This document shows positions 46,629 to 57,003 of a DNA stretch of 64,000 nt, in pieces. A model generated the notes under the pieces. The model did not search any database. It was not told where the DNA came from and saw only the letters and a program-made list of their open reading frames with translations. The DNA comes from Paracoccaceae bacterium (GTDB taxonomy: Bacteria; Pseudomonadota; Alphaproteobacteria; Rhodobacterales; Rhodobacteraceae): assembly GCA_018607905.1 (NCBI GenBank), contig JABBAP010000025.1, positions 1 to 64,000 on the forward strand. Direction: 5' to 3'. Within the stretch, counting starts at the first letter, position 1, and the number at the start of each line of letters is the position of its first letter. The position numbers and the translations under genes are program-made.

Positions 46629-47696
46629 ATGAACTGGCCTGATACGCGATTGTGCGACCTTCTCAATATTGAACACCCGATTATCCAAGCGCCGATGGCG
46701 GGCGCCTCTTCGCCAGAAATGGCGGCGGCGGCGGCAAATGCTGGGGCTTTGGGCTCGCTTGGCTGCGCGTTGCAAACCTTGGATCAAGTTAGCGCGGACG
46801 CAGATGCAGTTCGCGCTGGCACCAACCGCTCGGTGAATTTCAATTTCTTTGTTCATGCCAAACCCCAAGATGATGCAGATCGAACCGCCGCTGCCATTAA
46901 ACGTCTAGAGCCGTGGTATGATATGCTGGGTCTGGGGGCACCAACGCCGCCCTCTGAAACCCATCCAACATTCAACGCGGACATTTGTGCGCTGGTTCTA
47001 AACCACCGCCCGCAAGTCGTGAGCTTTCACTTTGGCCTGCCTGACGCGGTGATGGTCGCCCAGTTGAAAGACGCGGGTTGCACGATCCTTTCATCGGCGA
47101 CATCGGCGGCAGAGGCCATTTGGCTTGAACAAAACGGCGCAGATGCGATTATCGCCCAAGGCTTTGAGGCAGGGGGCCACAACGGCTGGTTCCTCCCGCG
47201 AAACGGTGCAGATATTGCTGGTACTTTCGCGCTGGTTCCACGGATTGTGGACGCGGTTTCAGTGCCTGTAATTGCCGCGGGCGGCATTGCCGACGGGCGC
47301 GGAATCGCAGCCGCGCTTACGCTCGGTGCATCAGGTGTTCAGATCGGAACAGCGTTTTTGGCCACGCCAGAATGCCGATCACACGATGTTCACAAACAGG
47401 CGGTGATAAATGCCACAGGCGATGACACGATGCACACCACCGCATTTTCTGGGCGGGCTGCGCGAACCATCACCAATGATTATGTCCGCGATATGGCTGG
47501 TGTGACCGACTGGCCAGATTTCCCGATGATGAATGCGGCAACCGCACCAATCCGCAGTGCCACGGCCAAAGATGGAACAGGGGCAGCCTTTGCGCTTTGG
47601 GCGGGGCAGGCAGTGGGGTTGGCCCGCGCTGAAACGACAACACAAGTTGTGGATCGTTTGGTCGCGCAGGCCAAAGCCATTTTAGAGCCGCAGTAA
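46629..47696 (+). CDS. nitronate monooxygenase-family flavin oxidoreductase
   Basis: IEHPIIQAPMAGASSPEMAAAAANAGALGSLG; AIIAQGFEAGGHNG; PVIAAGGIADGRGIAAALTLGASGVQIGTAFL. Confidence 0.92.
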   Translation: MNWPDTRLCDLLNIEHPIIQAPMAGASSPEMAAAAANAGALGSLGCALQTLDQVSADADAVRAGTNRSVNFNFFVHAKPQDDADRTAAAIKRLEPWYDMLGLGAPTPPSETHPTFNADICALVLNHRPQVVSFHFGLPDAVMVAQLKDAGCTILSSATSAAEAIWLEQNGADAIIAQGFEAGGHNGWFLPRNGADIAGTFALVPRIVDAVSVPVIAAGGIADGRGIAAALTLGASGVQIGTAFLATPECRSHDVHKQAVINATGDDTMHTTAFSGRAARTITNDYVRDMAGVTDWPDFPMMNAATAPIRSATAKDGTGAAFALWAGQAVGLARAETTTQVVDRLVAQAKAILEPQ

Positions 47697-47703
47697 GATC
47701 ATA

Positions 47704-48885
47704 CTAAGATGCGTGATCATACGCACGTTCACCGTGTGACGTGATATCCAGCCCGTAATATTCATCTTCTTGGCTGACCCGAATTGGGCAGATAAAGCTG
47801 ACTGCTATGGCGATAATCACAGTCATCAACACCGTAAACACACCCACAACCGCAATTCCGCCCAATTGCGCGGCCCAATCTGCATGGCCGAGCACGGCCA
47901 GCATCACGATGCCAAAAATACCGCCCAATCCGTGCACTGCAAACACATCCAGTGTGTCATCGATTTTCAGGATGTTTTTCACCAGACCACAGGCCTCTTG
48001 GCACAAAATACCCGCAATCGCACCAATGGCCAAAGCCTCGGCAGGGCCAACTGAGCCAGAGGCAGGGGTGATAGACGCCAGCCCCGCGATTGTCCCCGTG
48101 ACCATGCCAACCATCGACGATTTTCCATATTTTATCCGCTCCCACAGCGCCCATGTAAGGGAAGCCGTTGCCGCAGAAATATGGGTCACCGTGATCGCCA
48201 TTGCCGCACCACCATCGGCCGCCAATTGCGATCCGCCATTAAATCCAAACCAACCAATCCACAACATTGATGCGCCGATCATCACATAACCCGGATTGTG
48301 CGGTGGCTTCTTTTTGTCAGACCGCGCGCCCAGCATGACCGCAATCACCAGCGCGGCCAAACCCGCAGTTTCATGCACCACGATACCACCTGCAAAGTCA
48401 TTTACAGCCTCTGTAAACAAGGCACCTTCACCACCAGACAGCATCCCGCCGCCCCAAATCCAGTGCACGACTGGTGCATAAACCAGCAACATCCACAGGC
48501 CCGAGAATAAGAGGACAAAGGAAAAGCTGATCCGTTCAACATAAGCGCCAACGATCAAGGCTGGCGTGATGATAGCAAAGGTCATCTGAAACGCAAAAAA
48601 CAGGATTTCGGGGATCGTGCCAGACAGAGTATCCGCTGTTATCCCGATCAAGAACATCTTACCCAATCCGCCCCAAATGCCATTTCCGTCACCGAACGCG
48701 ATGGAATAGCCAACAACCAGCCACAAAACCGACATGAGGCAGGCGATGGCAAAACATTGCATCAAAACCGATAAGACATTCCGCGACCGAACCAAGCCGC
48801 CGTAAAACAGCGCAAGGCCGGGTAACGTCATAAATAGGACCAACGCTGTTGCGACCATAATCCAAGCTGTATCTGCACCGTTCAT
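47704..48885 (-). CDS. amt: ammonium transporter
   Basis: MTLPGLALFYGGLVRSRNVLSVLMQCF; DFAGGIVVHETAGLAAL; WIGWFGFNGGSQLAAD; DTLDVFAVHGLGGIFG. Confidence 0.96.
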   Translation of the reverse strand: MNGADTAWIMVATALVLFMTLPGLALFYGGLVRSRNVLSVLMQCFAIACLMSVLWLVVGYSIAFGDGNGIWGGLGKMFLIGITADTLSGTIPEILFFAFQMTFAIITPALIVGAYVERISFSFVLLFSGLWMLLVYAPVVHWIWGGGMLSGGEGALFTEAVNDFAGGIVVHETAGLAALVIAVMLGARSDKKKPPHNPGYVMIGASMLWIGWFGFNGGSQLAADGGAAMAITVTHISAATASLTWALWERIKYGKSSMVGMVTGTIAGLASITPASGSVGPAEALAIGAIAGILCQEACGLVKNILKIDDTLDVFAVHGLGGIFGIVMLAVLGHADWAAQLGGIAVVGVFTVLMTVIIAIAVSFICPIRVSQEDEYYGLDITSHGERAYDHAS

Positions 48886-49038
48886 GTGGAATTCCCTTTG
48901 GGTTTGTTTTCTTTTTCAAGACCCTGACAGGGCACAAAGGGGAAGGCGATGAAGCTGAAAACGTGCTCAAGATAAATAGATTTGCTCAATTATTGTGCAG
49001 GTGTGATGGTGTTGGTTAAAGTCTAATCAACGCAAAAC

Positions 49039-49515
49039 TTAGCCAAGCGTTTTGTCACGTAGCGCCTTGAGCGCGAAATCGGTAGCCTTTTCACGTACGA
49101 TTGATCGCCCCAATGCGCCAAATTCAATCGTGCAAGATACCGTGGCCTCGCTTGTTGCTAGACCAAAACAAACGCGCCCCTCAGGTTTGTGATCCGATCC
49201 GCCCGGTCCTGCGATACCGGTTACACTGATTGAAATATCGGCATTTGAACGGCGCAATGCCCCAGCAGCCATTTGCGCCGCGACATCTTGCGAAACGGCG
49301 CCATGAGCTTCGAGGGTTTCTGCGTGAACACCCAACATCTCCATCTTTGCGTCGTTGGAATAGGTTACGAAACCGCGTTCAACCACATCCGAAGATCCTG
49401 CGATCGCAGTCAAACTTGCGCTGACCAAACCACCCGTACAGCTTTCGGCGGTCACTATTCGTTCGCCGCGTGCGCGACATACGGCAAGGGTGGCTGTGGC
49501 CAAAACATCGTTCAT
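49039..49515 (-). CDS. CinA C-terminal domain protein (nicotinamide-nucleotide amidase)
   Basis: ERIVTAESCTGGLVSASLTAIAGSSDVVERGFVTYSNDAKMEMLGV; SVTGIAGPGGSDHKPEGRVCFG. Confidence 0.94.
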   Translation of the reverse strand: MNDVLATATLAVCRARGERIVTAESCTGGLVSASLTAIAGSSDVVERGFVTYSNDAKMEMLGVHAETLEAHGAVSQDVAAQMAAGALRRSNADISISVTGIAGPGGSDHKPEGRVCFGLATSEATVSCTIEFGALGRSIVREKATDFALKALRDKTLG

Positions 49516-50006
49516 CCGCCAAATCCCTGATGCGCAACATATCCCGCAATCATCAACACGATCGCGGCGTAAATCCCCGCAAGAACATCATCAAACATCA
49601 CCCCAAAGGGTGTTGATTTTTTGTCCGCCCAGCTGACAGGCCACGGCTTTAAGATATCAAAAAACCGAAACAGCAGGAACCCACCGACCAATCCCGGCCA
49701 AGGCAAAATAACCACCGTGCTCGCATGCAGCCACAGCACAAACGACAGCGGCATCAATGTGATCCACTGACCTGCAACCTCGTCGATCACTACCATGCCC
49801 GGGTCGTGATCTGCTTGGCCCTGCGTCACCTCAGCGGTGGCCCACCAGCCAACAAAAAACACGATAATTGTCGCGATAAATAAGGCTGGAAACCCGCCAA
49901 AGGCGTGCAGCAGCACCGCAAAGGGCAGGGCGGCCGCTGACCCCCAAGTGCCAGGCGCAAAAGGCATTAACCCAACATAGAACCACGTCGCGAGAAGTTT
50001 GCTCAT
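49512..50006 (-). CDS. pgpA: phosphatidylglycerophosphatase A
   Basis: LMPFAPGTWGSAAALP; DPGMVVIDEVAGQWITL; FDILKPWPVSWADKKSTPFGVMFDDVLAG. Confidence 0.95.
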   Translation of the reverse strand: MSKLLATWFYVGLMPFAPGTWGSAAALPFAVLLHAFGGFPALFIATIIVFFVGWWATAEVTQGQADHDPGMVVIDEVAGQWITLMPLSFVLWLHASTVVILPWPGLVGGFLLFRFFDILKPWPVSWADKKSTPFGVMFDDVLAGIYAAIVLMIAGYVAHQGFGG

Positions 50007-51145
50007 GGCTTCACCAAGGTCGCAGTTGCCTGCGCCGCAATCCCTTCGCGCCGCCCTGCGAAGCCCAGCTGTTCGGTCGTCGTCGCCTTCACGCTGATGC
50101 GACCCACGTCAACGCCTGTGATTTCCGCCAAGGTGTCCCGCATGGTTTGCGTGTGCGGCCCAATCTTCGGCAATTCGCAAATGATCGTGCAATCCAAGTG
50201 GGAAATCGTAAATCCGCGTGCCGCCACACGCTCAACCGCTTTGCGCAAGAATATATCGCTTGAAGCGCCCTTCCATTCCATTTCCGAAGGCGGAAACCAT
50301 TGCCCAATATCGCCCTCGGCAAGGGATCCGAAAATCGCATCCGTCAGCGCGTGCATCGCCACATCCGCGTCTGAATGGCCAACTAAGCCCCGATCAAATG
50401 GAATATCGACGCCGTTCAGTGTGACGTGATCGCCCGCACCAAATTTATGCACGTCAAACCCGTTGCCAGTGCGAATATCCATGTCTGCTCCCATCAACGA
50501 TGCCGCCAAAGAAAAATCCTCGGCGCGTGTAATCTTAATGTTGGTGTCGCGCCCCTGCACAATCGAAACATCAATTCCAAAGGCCCGCGCCGTTTCCACA
50601 TCATCCGCCATCGGTTTGTCCAACGCGGCGTGGGCGGCGATGATCTCATCCCGTCGAAACCCCTGAGGCGTTTGCGCCCGCCATAACCCCTCTCGGGGCT
50701 GGGGTTCGGTCGCTGCCTGCGCATCCGCTCGCCACAAAGCATCCACCACAGGGATCGCCAAAAACGCGGCTGGCTGGGTTTCAAGCGCGGTTAGAACCGC
50801 ATCAATTTCACCAACCGAAACCAAAGGCCGCGCGCCGTCGTGGATCAAAACATGGCTGCCTTGGCAGGCCGACAGGCCATTGCGAACGGAAGCGCTGCGG
50901 CTGTCTCCGCCCAACACGGGCGATTTAAGGCGTGGGTCAATAATGGATTGAACCGCCACTTCGTACAACGCAGTATCATCCCCGTGGATCACGACGCGCA
51001 CCGCAGAAATATCCGCGTGAGCCAAACACGCCCGCACAGTGTGCTGCAAAACAGGCGCACCGCGCAGATCGCGATATTGTTTGGGCGTTCCCCCCCCCGC
51101 GCGCGTGCCACGGCCCGCCGCAACGATAAGAATTTCAGCATCCAT
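50003..51145 (-). CDS. ispDF: bifunctional IspD/IspF (MEP pathway)
   Basis: IspD: AAGRGTRAGGGTPKQYRDLRGAPVLQHT; IspF: RTGNGFDVHKFGAGDHVTLNGVDIPFDRGLVGHSDADVAMHALTDAI. Confidence 0.96.
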   Translation of the reverse strand: MDAEILIVAAGRGTRAGGGTPKQYRDLRGAPVLQHTVRACLAHADISAVRVVIHGDDTALYEVAVQSIIDPRLKSPVLGGDSRSASVRNGLSACQGSHVLIHDGARPLVSVGEIDAVLTALETQPAAFLAIPVVDALWRADAQAATEPQPREGLWRAQTPQGFRRDEIIAAHAALDKPMADDVETARAFGIDVSIVQGRDTNIKITRAEDFSLAASLMGADMDIRTGNGFDVHKFGAGDHVTLNGVDIPFDRGLVGHSDADVAMHALTDAIFGSLAEGDIGQWFPPSEMEWKGASSDIFLRKAVERVAARGFTISHLDCTIICELPKIGPHTQTMRDTLAEITGVDVGRISVKATTTEQLGFAGRREGIAAQATATLVKP

Positions 51146-51256
51146 GCCGTGATCCTAGTTTTTCCAAACCCCAATACCGCGCTGAACCGCGCGTCACAAT
51201 GGCTCAATGGGCCGAGTATTACTTGCCAAAGAGTTGGATTTGCCTAAGAAAGAGGC

Positions 51257-52246
51257 GTGACCCAGATTATGATCGGAAATAAGGCACTTGCGCCGCCTGT
51301 ACTGCTTGCGCCCCTCGCGGGGATCACTGATCTGCCGTTCCGCGATCTGGTGTCCAGCTTTGGCGCGGGGCTGGTGGTGTCTGAGATGATCGCCAGCGAA
51401 GAAATGATGCAAGCCCGTCCCGGAACCGTGGCGCGCGCCGAACTGGGTTTTGACAGCATCAACACATCGGTTCAGATTGCAGGGCGCGATGCCTATTGGA
51501 TGGCTGAATGCGCCAAACTGTGCGTGGGGAACGGCGCGCAACTCATTGATATTAATATGGGGTGTCCTGCCAAAAAGGTCACGCAGGGCTATTCAGGTTC
51601 TGCCTTGATGAAGGATGTGGATTTTGCGCTTACCTTGATCGAAGCCGTGGTTGACGCCGTCGATGTTCCCGTCACCCTTAAAACGCGCCTCGGTTGGGAT
51701 GATGACCTGCTGAATGCCCCGCAATTGGCGGTGGGGGCACAAAATGCTGGCGTCCAAATGATTACAATTCACGGGCGCACGCGGTGCCAGTTTTACAAAG
51801 GCCACGCCGACTGGGCCGCGATTGCAGGGGTAAAAGACGCCGTGAACGTGCCTGTAATTGCGAACGGCGATATCATTGATGTGCAAACCGCGACCAAAGC
51901 GATGGAATTATCTGGCGCGGACGGAGTTATGGTTGGGCGCGGCGCACAGGGACGGCCATGGCAGCTCGCCCAAATCGCGTCCACTCTGTTTGGCACGCCC
52001 GTACCACAAATTCCGACTGGCGCACAGCTTTTGAACATGATTTCAGGACATTACGAGGCGATGTTGTCCTTTTACGGTGACCCGCTTGGCAATCGTGTCG
52101 CGCGAAAACACCTTGGCTGGTACATGGATACGCTTCCCACGCCACCCGATCTGCGGAAACGCATTTTTACCGAAAAAGACAGCGCCAAAGTGCTGCATTT
52201 GATCCGCGAATTGCCTGCGTCCGGCCTGCAAATGGCCGCGCAATGA
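51257..52246 (+). CDS. dusB: tRNA-dihydrouridine synthase
   Basis: VLLAPLAGITDLPFRDLVSSFGAGLVVSEMIAS; IDINMGCPAKKVTQGYSGSALMKD; GADGVMVGRGAQGRPW. Confidence 0.96.
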   Translation: MTQIMIGNKALAPPVLLAPLAGITDLPFRDLVSSFGAGLVVSEMIASEEMMQARPGTVARAELGFDSINTSVQIAGRDAYWMAECAKLCVGNGAQLIDINMGCPAKKVTQGYSGSALMKDVDFALTLIEAVVDAVDVPVTLKTRLGWDDDLLNAPQLAVGAQNAGVQMITIHGRTRCQFYKGHADWAAIAGVKDAVNVPVIANGDIIDVQTATKAMELSGADGVMVGRGAQGRPWQLAQIASTLFGTPVPQIPTGAQLLNMISGHYEAMLSFYGDPLGNRVARKHLGWYMDTLPTPPDLRKRIFTEKDSAKVLHLIRELPASGLQMAAQ

Positions 52247-53316
52247 TCCCTGATTTTGAACAAATCTGGGCAACTTTGCCGTTTCCAGCATTCGTGCTCG
52301 ATGCGCAAAACCAGCTGAGCCACGCCAACAGCGCCGCCGAGCAGATGGTCAAATCCTCCGCCAAACAATTGCGGATGCGATCTGTTGCCTCCCTTTTTGG
52401 GGGCAATTCGCTGATTGCCGCCACCGTCGCCCAAGCCCGCGCCAATTCAGGCTCGCTTGTGCAATATAACGTCGATGTTGGGCTGAACGACGTTGATCCA
52501 ATCACCTGCAACCTGCACGTCGCGCCTTTGGGGGCTGACACGGATACGCTTTTGCTGCTGATCCAACCCACAGGTGTCGCGCAAAAAATGAGCCGCTCGC
52601 TTACACACATGGCCGCTGGGCGATCCGTTGTTGCGATGTCTGCGATGCTTGCACATGAACTCCGCAATCCGCTTGCGGGTATTTCTGGCGCGGCGCAATT
52701 GTTAGCGATGAACGCGAATGAGGGTGATCTTGAGCTGACTGAGCTGATTGAAACCGAAACGCGCCGTATCGGCAAGCTGATCGACCGCGTTGAACATTTT
52801 GGTGATGACCGTCCGATTTCTGTGTCAGCCGTGAACATTCACGATGTTCTGGATCGCACCGTTCGCGCGGCCAAAGCAGGGTTTGCCAACCACATCGCGT
52901 TTTCGGTTGAGTATGATCCATCGTTGCCCGATGCCGCAGGGGACAGCGATCAATTGCTCCAAGTGTTTCAGAACATTATTAAAAATGCGGCAGAGGCAAA
53001 CACAGGCACGCACGGAAAAATCAAAGTGCGGACCTCGTTTAATTCGGGGGTGAAGTTTGCGATTAGCGGCCATCAGGCACAAAACGTGCCGCTGCAAATT
53101 GAAATCAGCGACAACGGCACCGGCATTCCAGAATCCATGATCGCAGAGGTTTTCGACCCGTTTGTCACCTCTAAATCCAATGGCAGCGGGCTTGGCCTGC
53201 CGCTGGTTTCAAAAATTATTGCAGCGCACGGCGGCCTTGTTGAGTGCGACAGCACGCCAGAACGCACAACTTTCACCATTCGCCTGCCTATTTGGCGGCC
53301 CCAAACGGATACATAA
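52243..53316 (+). CDS. ntrB: nitrogen regulation sensor histidine kinase NtrB
   Basis: PAS-like N-term; AMLAHELRNPLAGISGAAQLLAM H box; DNGTGIPESMIAEVFDPFVTSKSNGSGLGLPLV; adjacent to dusB and ntrC. Confidence 0.95.
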   Translation: MIPDFEQIWATLPFPAFVLDAQNQLSHANSAAEQMVKSSAKQLRMRSVASLFGGNSLIAATVAQARANSGSLVQYNVDVGLNDVDPITCNLHVAPLGADTDTLLLLIQPTGVAQKMSRSLTHMAAGRSVVAMSAMLAHELRNPLAGISGAAQLLAMNANEGDLELTELIETETRRIGKLIDRVEHFGDDRPISVSAVNIHDVLDRTVRAAKAGFANHIAFSVEYDPSLPDAAGDSDQLLQVFQNIIKNAAEANTGTHGKIKVRTSFNSGVKFAISGHQAQNVPLQIEISDNGTGIPESMIAEVFDPFVTSKSNGSGLGLPLVSKIIAAHGGLVECDSTPERTTFTIRLPIWRPQTDT

Positions 53317-53319
53317 ATC

Positions 53320-54690
53320 ATGGATGGCACCGTTCTTGTCGCAGACGACGATCGTACGATTCGCACTGTTTTAACGCAGGCGTTGACCCGCGCGGGCTGC
53401 AAAGTTCGTGCGACCAGCAACACCACGACCCTGTGGCGCTGGATCGAGGAAGGCGAGGGCGATGCGGTTATTTCCGACGTGATGATGCCAGACGGAAACG
53501 GGTTGGATTTACTGCCTGCAATTCGGCGCAAACGCCCCGATTTGCCAGTTATCGTGATTTCAGCGCAAAACACCGTTGTCACTGCCATTCGGGCCACAGA
53601 TGCGGGTGCATTCGATTATATCCCCAAGCCGTTCGATCTGCGTGATCTGTTGTCCAAAGTGTCCAAAGCGTTGGCGCAATCGGGCCAAACGCCGCCAAAA
53701 CCTGAACAGTCTGCCACGGACAACGGTATTCCGCTGGTGGGGGGAAGCCCGGCAATGCAAGAAGTGTACCGCATTGTCGCGCGGGTCGTGAACACAGATT
53801 TGAATGTTCTGATCATGGGGGCAAGCGGCACTGGCAAGGATCTGCTCGCGAAGTCGCTGCATGATCTGGGCAATCGCGCAGGTAGCCAATTTTTGCGCCT
53901 TAATTGTGGAACGGTGACGCCTGATCAACTGGACGCCCAAGTCCTGATCAACGCGGGGCAGGGTGCGACGGTATATATGGACGAGCTGTCCGAATTATCT
54001 GCCCAAAGCCAAATTCATCTGCTTAATTTAACCCAATCAGACAGCGTGCAATCCCTCGGCATTCGGTTTGTATCCTCCACCAGCAGGCCGATTTTGCCGC
54101 TGATTAACGACGGTGTGTTTCGCGAAGACTTGTTTTACCGATTGAACGTCATGCCGATAAACCTGCCGCCTCTTCGCGACCGTATCGAAGATATCGCGCC
54201 GCTGGCGCAGCATTTCTTGCGGGTCTGTGCGGATCGTGGAATGCAAGTGAAAACAATCGCAAATTCTGCACTTGAACTGATGCGAGTCGCATCGTGGTCT
54301 GGCAATGTCCGCGCGCTCGAAAATTTCGTGCAGCGATTGGTTTTATTAAGCCCTGATGATGAAATAAACACCGCATTTGTGGCCACAGCGTTGAAAGAAC
54401 AATCAGATCAAAGTGTACCAAACCTCCCGCTTGTGACAGAAAAGCTGTCCGCTTCGGTCGAGGCGCATGTGAAACGCTACTTTGATCTGCACGGCGATGC
54501 GTTGCCTCCGCCCGGATTATACAATCGTATTCTGCGCGAAGTTGAGCTGCCCTTGCTGGTGCTCTCACTGTCTGCAACACGTGGAAATCAGATCAAAACT
54601 GCGGAACTTTTGGGGATTAACAGAAATACGTTGCGCAAAAAGATCAAAGAGCACGATATTCAGGTGACACGCACTAAGAAAATGATGTAA
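53320..54690 (+). CDS. ntrC: NtrC-type response regulator lacking the GAFTGA loop
   Basis: REC domain VISDVMMPDGNGLDLLPAIRR; Walker A GASGTGKD; VYMDELSEL; C-term HTH TRGNQIKTAELLGINRNTLRKKIKE; no GAFTGA between LNCGTV and GATVYMDE. Confidence 0.94.
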   Translation: MDGTVLVADDDRTIRTVLTQALTRAGCKVRATSNTTTLWRWIEEGEGDAVISDVMMPDGNGLDLLPAIRRKRPDLPVIVISAQNTVVTAIRATDAGAFDYIPKPFDLRDLLSKVSKALAQSGQTPPKPEQSATDNGIPLVGGSPAMQEVYRIVARVVNTDLNVLIMGASGTGKDLLAKSLHDLGNRAGSQFLRLNCGTVTPDQLDAQVLINAGQGATVYMDELSELSAQSQIHLLNLTQSDSVQSLGIRFVSSTSRPILPLINDGVFREDLFYRLNVMPINLPPLRDRIEDIAPLAQHFLRVCADRGMQVKTIANSALELMRVASWSGNVRALENFVQRLVLLSPDDEINTAFVATALKEQSDQSVPNLPLVTEKLSASVEAHVKRYFDLHGDALPPPGLYNRILREVELPLLVLSLSATRGNQIKTAELLGINRNTLRKKIKEHDIQVTRTKKMM

Positions 54691-54738
54691 AACCGCCACA
54701 GTCGGTGGAGTAAGCCGAATCTGATAGAGCAGAGACCC

Positions 54739-56988
54739 ATGAACATTGGGAGCAGTTGGCGGCGATTGAACGCTTGGCGCAAACAACGCCGAGTTCAGAA
54801 TATCTTTGCGGTCTCGTTGGCGCTCCTTGCGCCTATTCTTGTCCTGACAACCTACATGGTTTTGCGCGCGTCTAACGGCTCCGTGTCAAACGATCTTATC
54901 CGTTTTGTCCTGCTGCTAGATTTCATCTACGTGCTGGTTGTCGCAGCGCTTGTTGGTCAACGCATCCTGCGGATGATGACCGCGCGCTCCAAAAAAGCGG
55001 CTGGTTCTCGGCTTCACCTGCGCTTGTCAGGTGTGTTTGCCTTTGTTGCCCTTGTGCCCACGGTTTTGGTGGCTGTTATCTCGACGATTTTGTTGAATTT
55101 CGGGTTTGAGAATTGGTTTTCGACCCGCGTTCAAAATGTGGTCGGCAATTCGCTGGCGGCGGCCCAAGCCTATGAAAACGAACAGCGCGATGATTTGGTT
55201 TCTGACGCGCAACTCCTTGCGCAATTCCTAAATCAGCAACGTCGTTTGCTTGGCTTTAATGCCGAAGGCGAATTGCGCTCCTCCCTAACGCTTGGGCAGG
55301 CTAGTATCCAACGCGGCCTCAAGGAGGCGTATGTTATTGATGGCACAGCCAAGCTTAAAGCGCGCGGCGAACGCAGCTATCTGTTTGATTTTGAAGAACC
55401 TTCCGAAAATAGCCTTCAACAGGCGGAGGAAGGCAAAACGGTTGTTATCCAAGATTGGGACAATAACGAATTCCGCGCTTTGATCCGATTAGCCGCCTAT
55501 CCTGATCGCTATGTTTATGTGTCGCGCCGTGTTGATGGCGAAATCCTGAACCTGCTGGACGACACCAAAGAAACCGTCGCTTTGTACCGACAGGGCGAAA
55601 GCGAGCGCGATCAATTGCTGTTTGATCTTGCGCTGATTTACCTAGGGTTCGCCCTTATCGTTATCCTTGCGGCGATCTGGCTTGGTCTTTGGTTTGCCGA
55701 ACGCCTTGCGCGTCCAGTTGGGCGGCTTGCAGGGGCGGCGCAGCGTGTTATCGCGGGTGATTTAGGGGTTCGCGTTAAAGAAGAAAAAGGCGATGATGAA
55801 ATCGCGATGTTGGGGCGCACGTTTAACCGCATGACACAGCAAGTGAAACGCCAGCACGATGATTTACGCGATGCAAATGAACGCACGGAACGGCGGCGCC
55901 GCTTGTTTGACAGCGTGCTTTCTGGCGTTACCGCTGGGGTCATTGGTTTGAATGCCGACGGTAAAATTGCTATAATGAATGCGGCTGCGGCGCGATTGTT
56001 GAACCTCGATCTGGATGCGGATGACGGCAAAGAACTGATCCTAGCGGTGCCAGAGTTCGCCGCACTTTTTGCACAGCTAGAGGGGCGTTCAACAGATGTT
56101 GCCCAAAATGAAATTCGCCTTACCCGCACTGATTCCCCTGAAATCTTGCTGGTGCGTATGGCCGCTCGAACCGAAGAAGACGGCTCCCTTGAAGGGTATG
56201 TTGTCACCTTTGATGACGTTACCTCGTTGGTTTCGGCGCAACGTCTTGCCGCGTGGGGTGATGTGGCGCGCCGCATTGCCCACGAAATTAAGAATCCCCT
56301 GACCCCGATTCAGCTTTCTGCCGAACGAATGAAGCGAAAATTCGCTCCTAAACTGGGTGACGACGGCGCAGAGTTGGAACAATATTCTGATGTTATCATT
56401 CGACAAACCAACGATTTGCGTCGGATTGTGGACGAGTTTTCAAAGTTCGCCCGCATGCCAGAGCCAGAACGGCGCAGCGAAGATTTGGCAAAACTGATCC
56501 GCGATGTAGTTGTCCTTCAAAAAGAAGCTCTTGATCCAACGCAGATAAATCTGTCGCTTGATCTGGATGAAATCCAAGCCAACATTGATGCGACGATGTT
56601 CAATCAGGCATTCACAAACCTGATTAAGAATGCAGGCGAAGCCATTGAGGGAATGGCAGAAAAGCCAGACAGCTTTGCCCCCGAAATTCGGGTGATCGTC
56701 ACGAGCATCGAGGGCTCCACGATCATTGAAATCCAAGACAACGGTATGGGCCTTCCGGCGGAAAACAGATCGCGCCTGTTCGAACCGTACGTGACGCATC
56801 GTGACAATGGCACGGGGCTTGGCCTGCCGATTGTGAAGAAAATTATCGAAGAGCATGGTGGCACGCTCGAATTGTTCGACGCGCCGCCGTTTGATGAAAC
56901 GGGGCGCGTTGGCGCAATGGCGCGCATTGTGTTGCCATTCGGCAACGACCTAGGTACTGTAAACGAAAATATAAAAGCGGCCCAATAA
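54739..56988 (+). CDS. ntrY: sensor histidine kinase NtrY
   Basis: multi-TM N-term, HAMP, PAS; AWGDVARRIAHEIKNPLTPIQLSAERMKRKF; GTGLGLPIVKKIIEEHGG. Confidence 0.95.
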   Translation: MNIGSSWRRLNAWRKQRRVQNIFAVSLALLAPILVLTTYMVLRASNGSVSNDLIRFVLLLDFIYVLVVAALVGQRILRMMTARSKKAAGSRLHLRLSGVFAFVALVPTVLVAVISTILLNFGFENWFSTRVQNVVGNSLAAAQAYENEQRDDLVSDAQLLAQFLNQQRRLLGFNAEGELRSSLTLGQASIQRGLKEAYVIDGTAKLKARGERSYLFDFEEPSENSLQQAEEGKTVVIQDWDNNEFRALIRLAAYPDRYVYVSRRVDGEILNLLDDTKETVALYRQGESERDQLLFDLALIYLGFALIVILAAIWLGLWFAERLARPVGRLAGAAQRVIAGDLGVRVKEEKGDDEIAMLGRTFNRMTQQVKRQHDDLRDANERTERRRRLFDSVLSGVTAGVIGLNADGKIAIMNAAAARLLNLDLDADDGKELILAVPEFAALFAQLEGRSTDVAQNEIRLTRTDSPEILLVRMAARTEEDGSLEGYVVTFDDVTSLVSAQRLAAWGDVARRIAHEIKNPLTPIQLSAERMKRKFAPKLGDDGAELEQYSDVIIRQTNDLRRIVDEFSKFARMPEPERRSEDLAKLIRDVVVLQKEALDPTQINLSLDLDEIQANIDATMFNQAFTNLIKNAGEAIEGMAEKPDSFAPEIRVIVTSIEGSTIIEIQDNGMGLPAENRSRLFEPYVTHRDNGTGLGLPIVKKIIEEHGGTLELFDAPPFDETGRVGAMARIVLPFGNDLGTVNENIKAAQ

Positions 56989-57003
56989 AGGGCCCGAGCA
57001 GGA

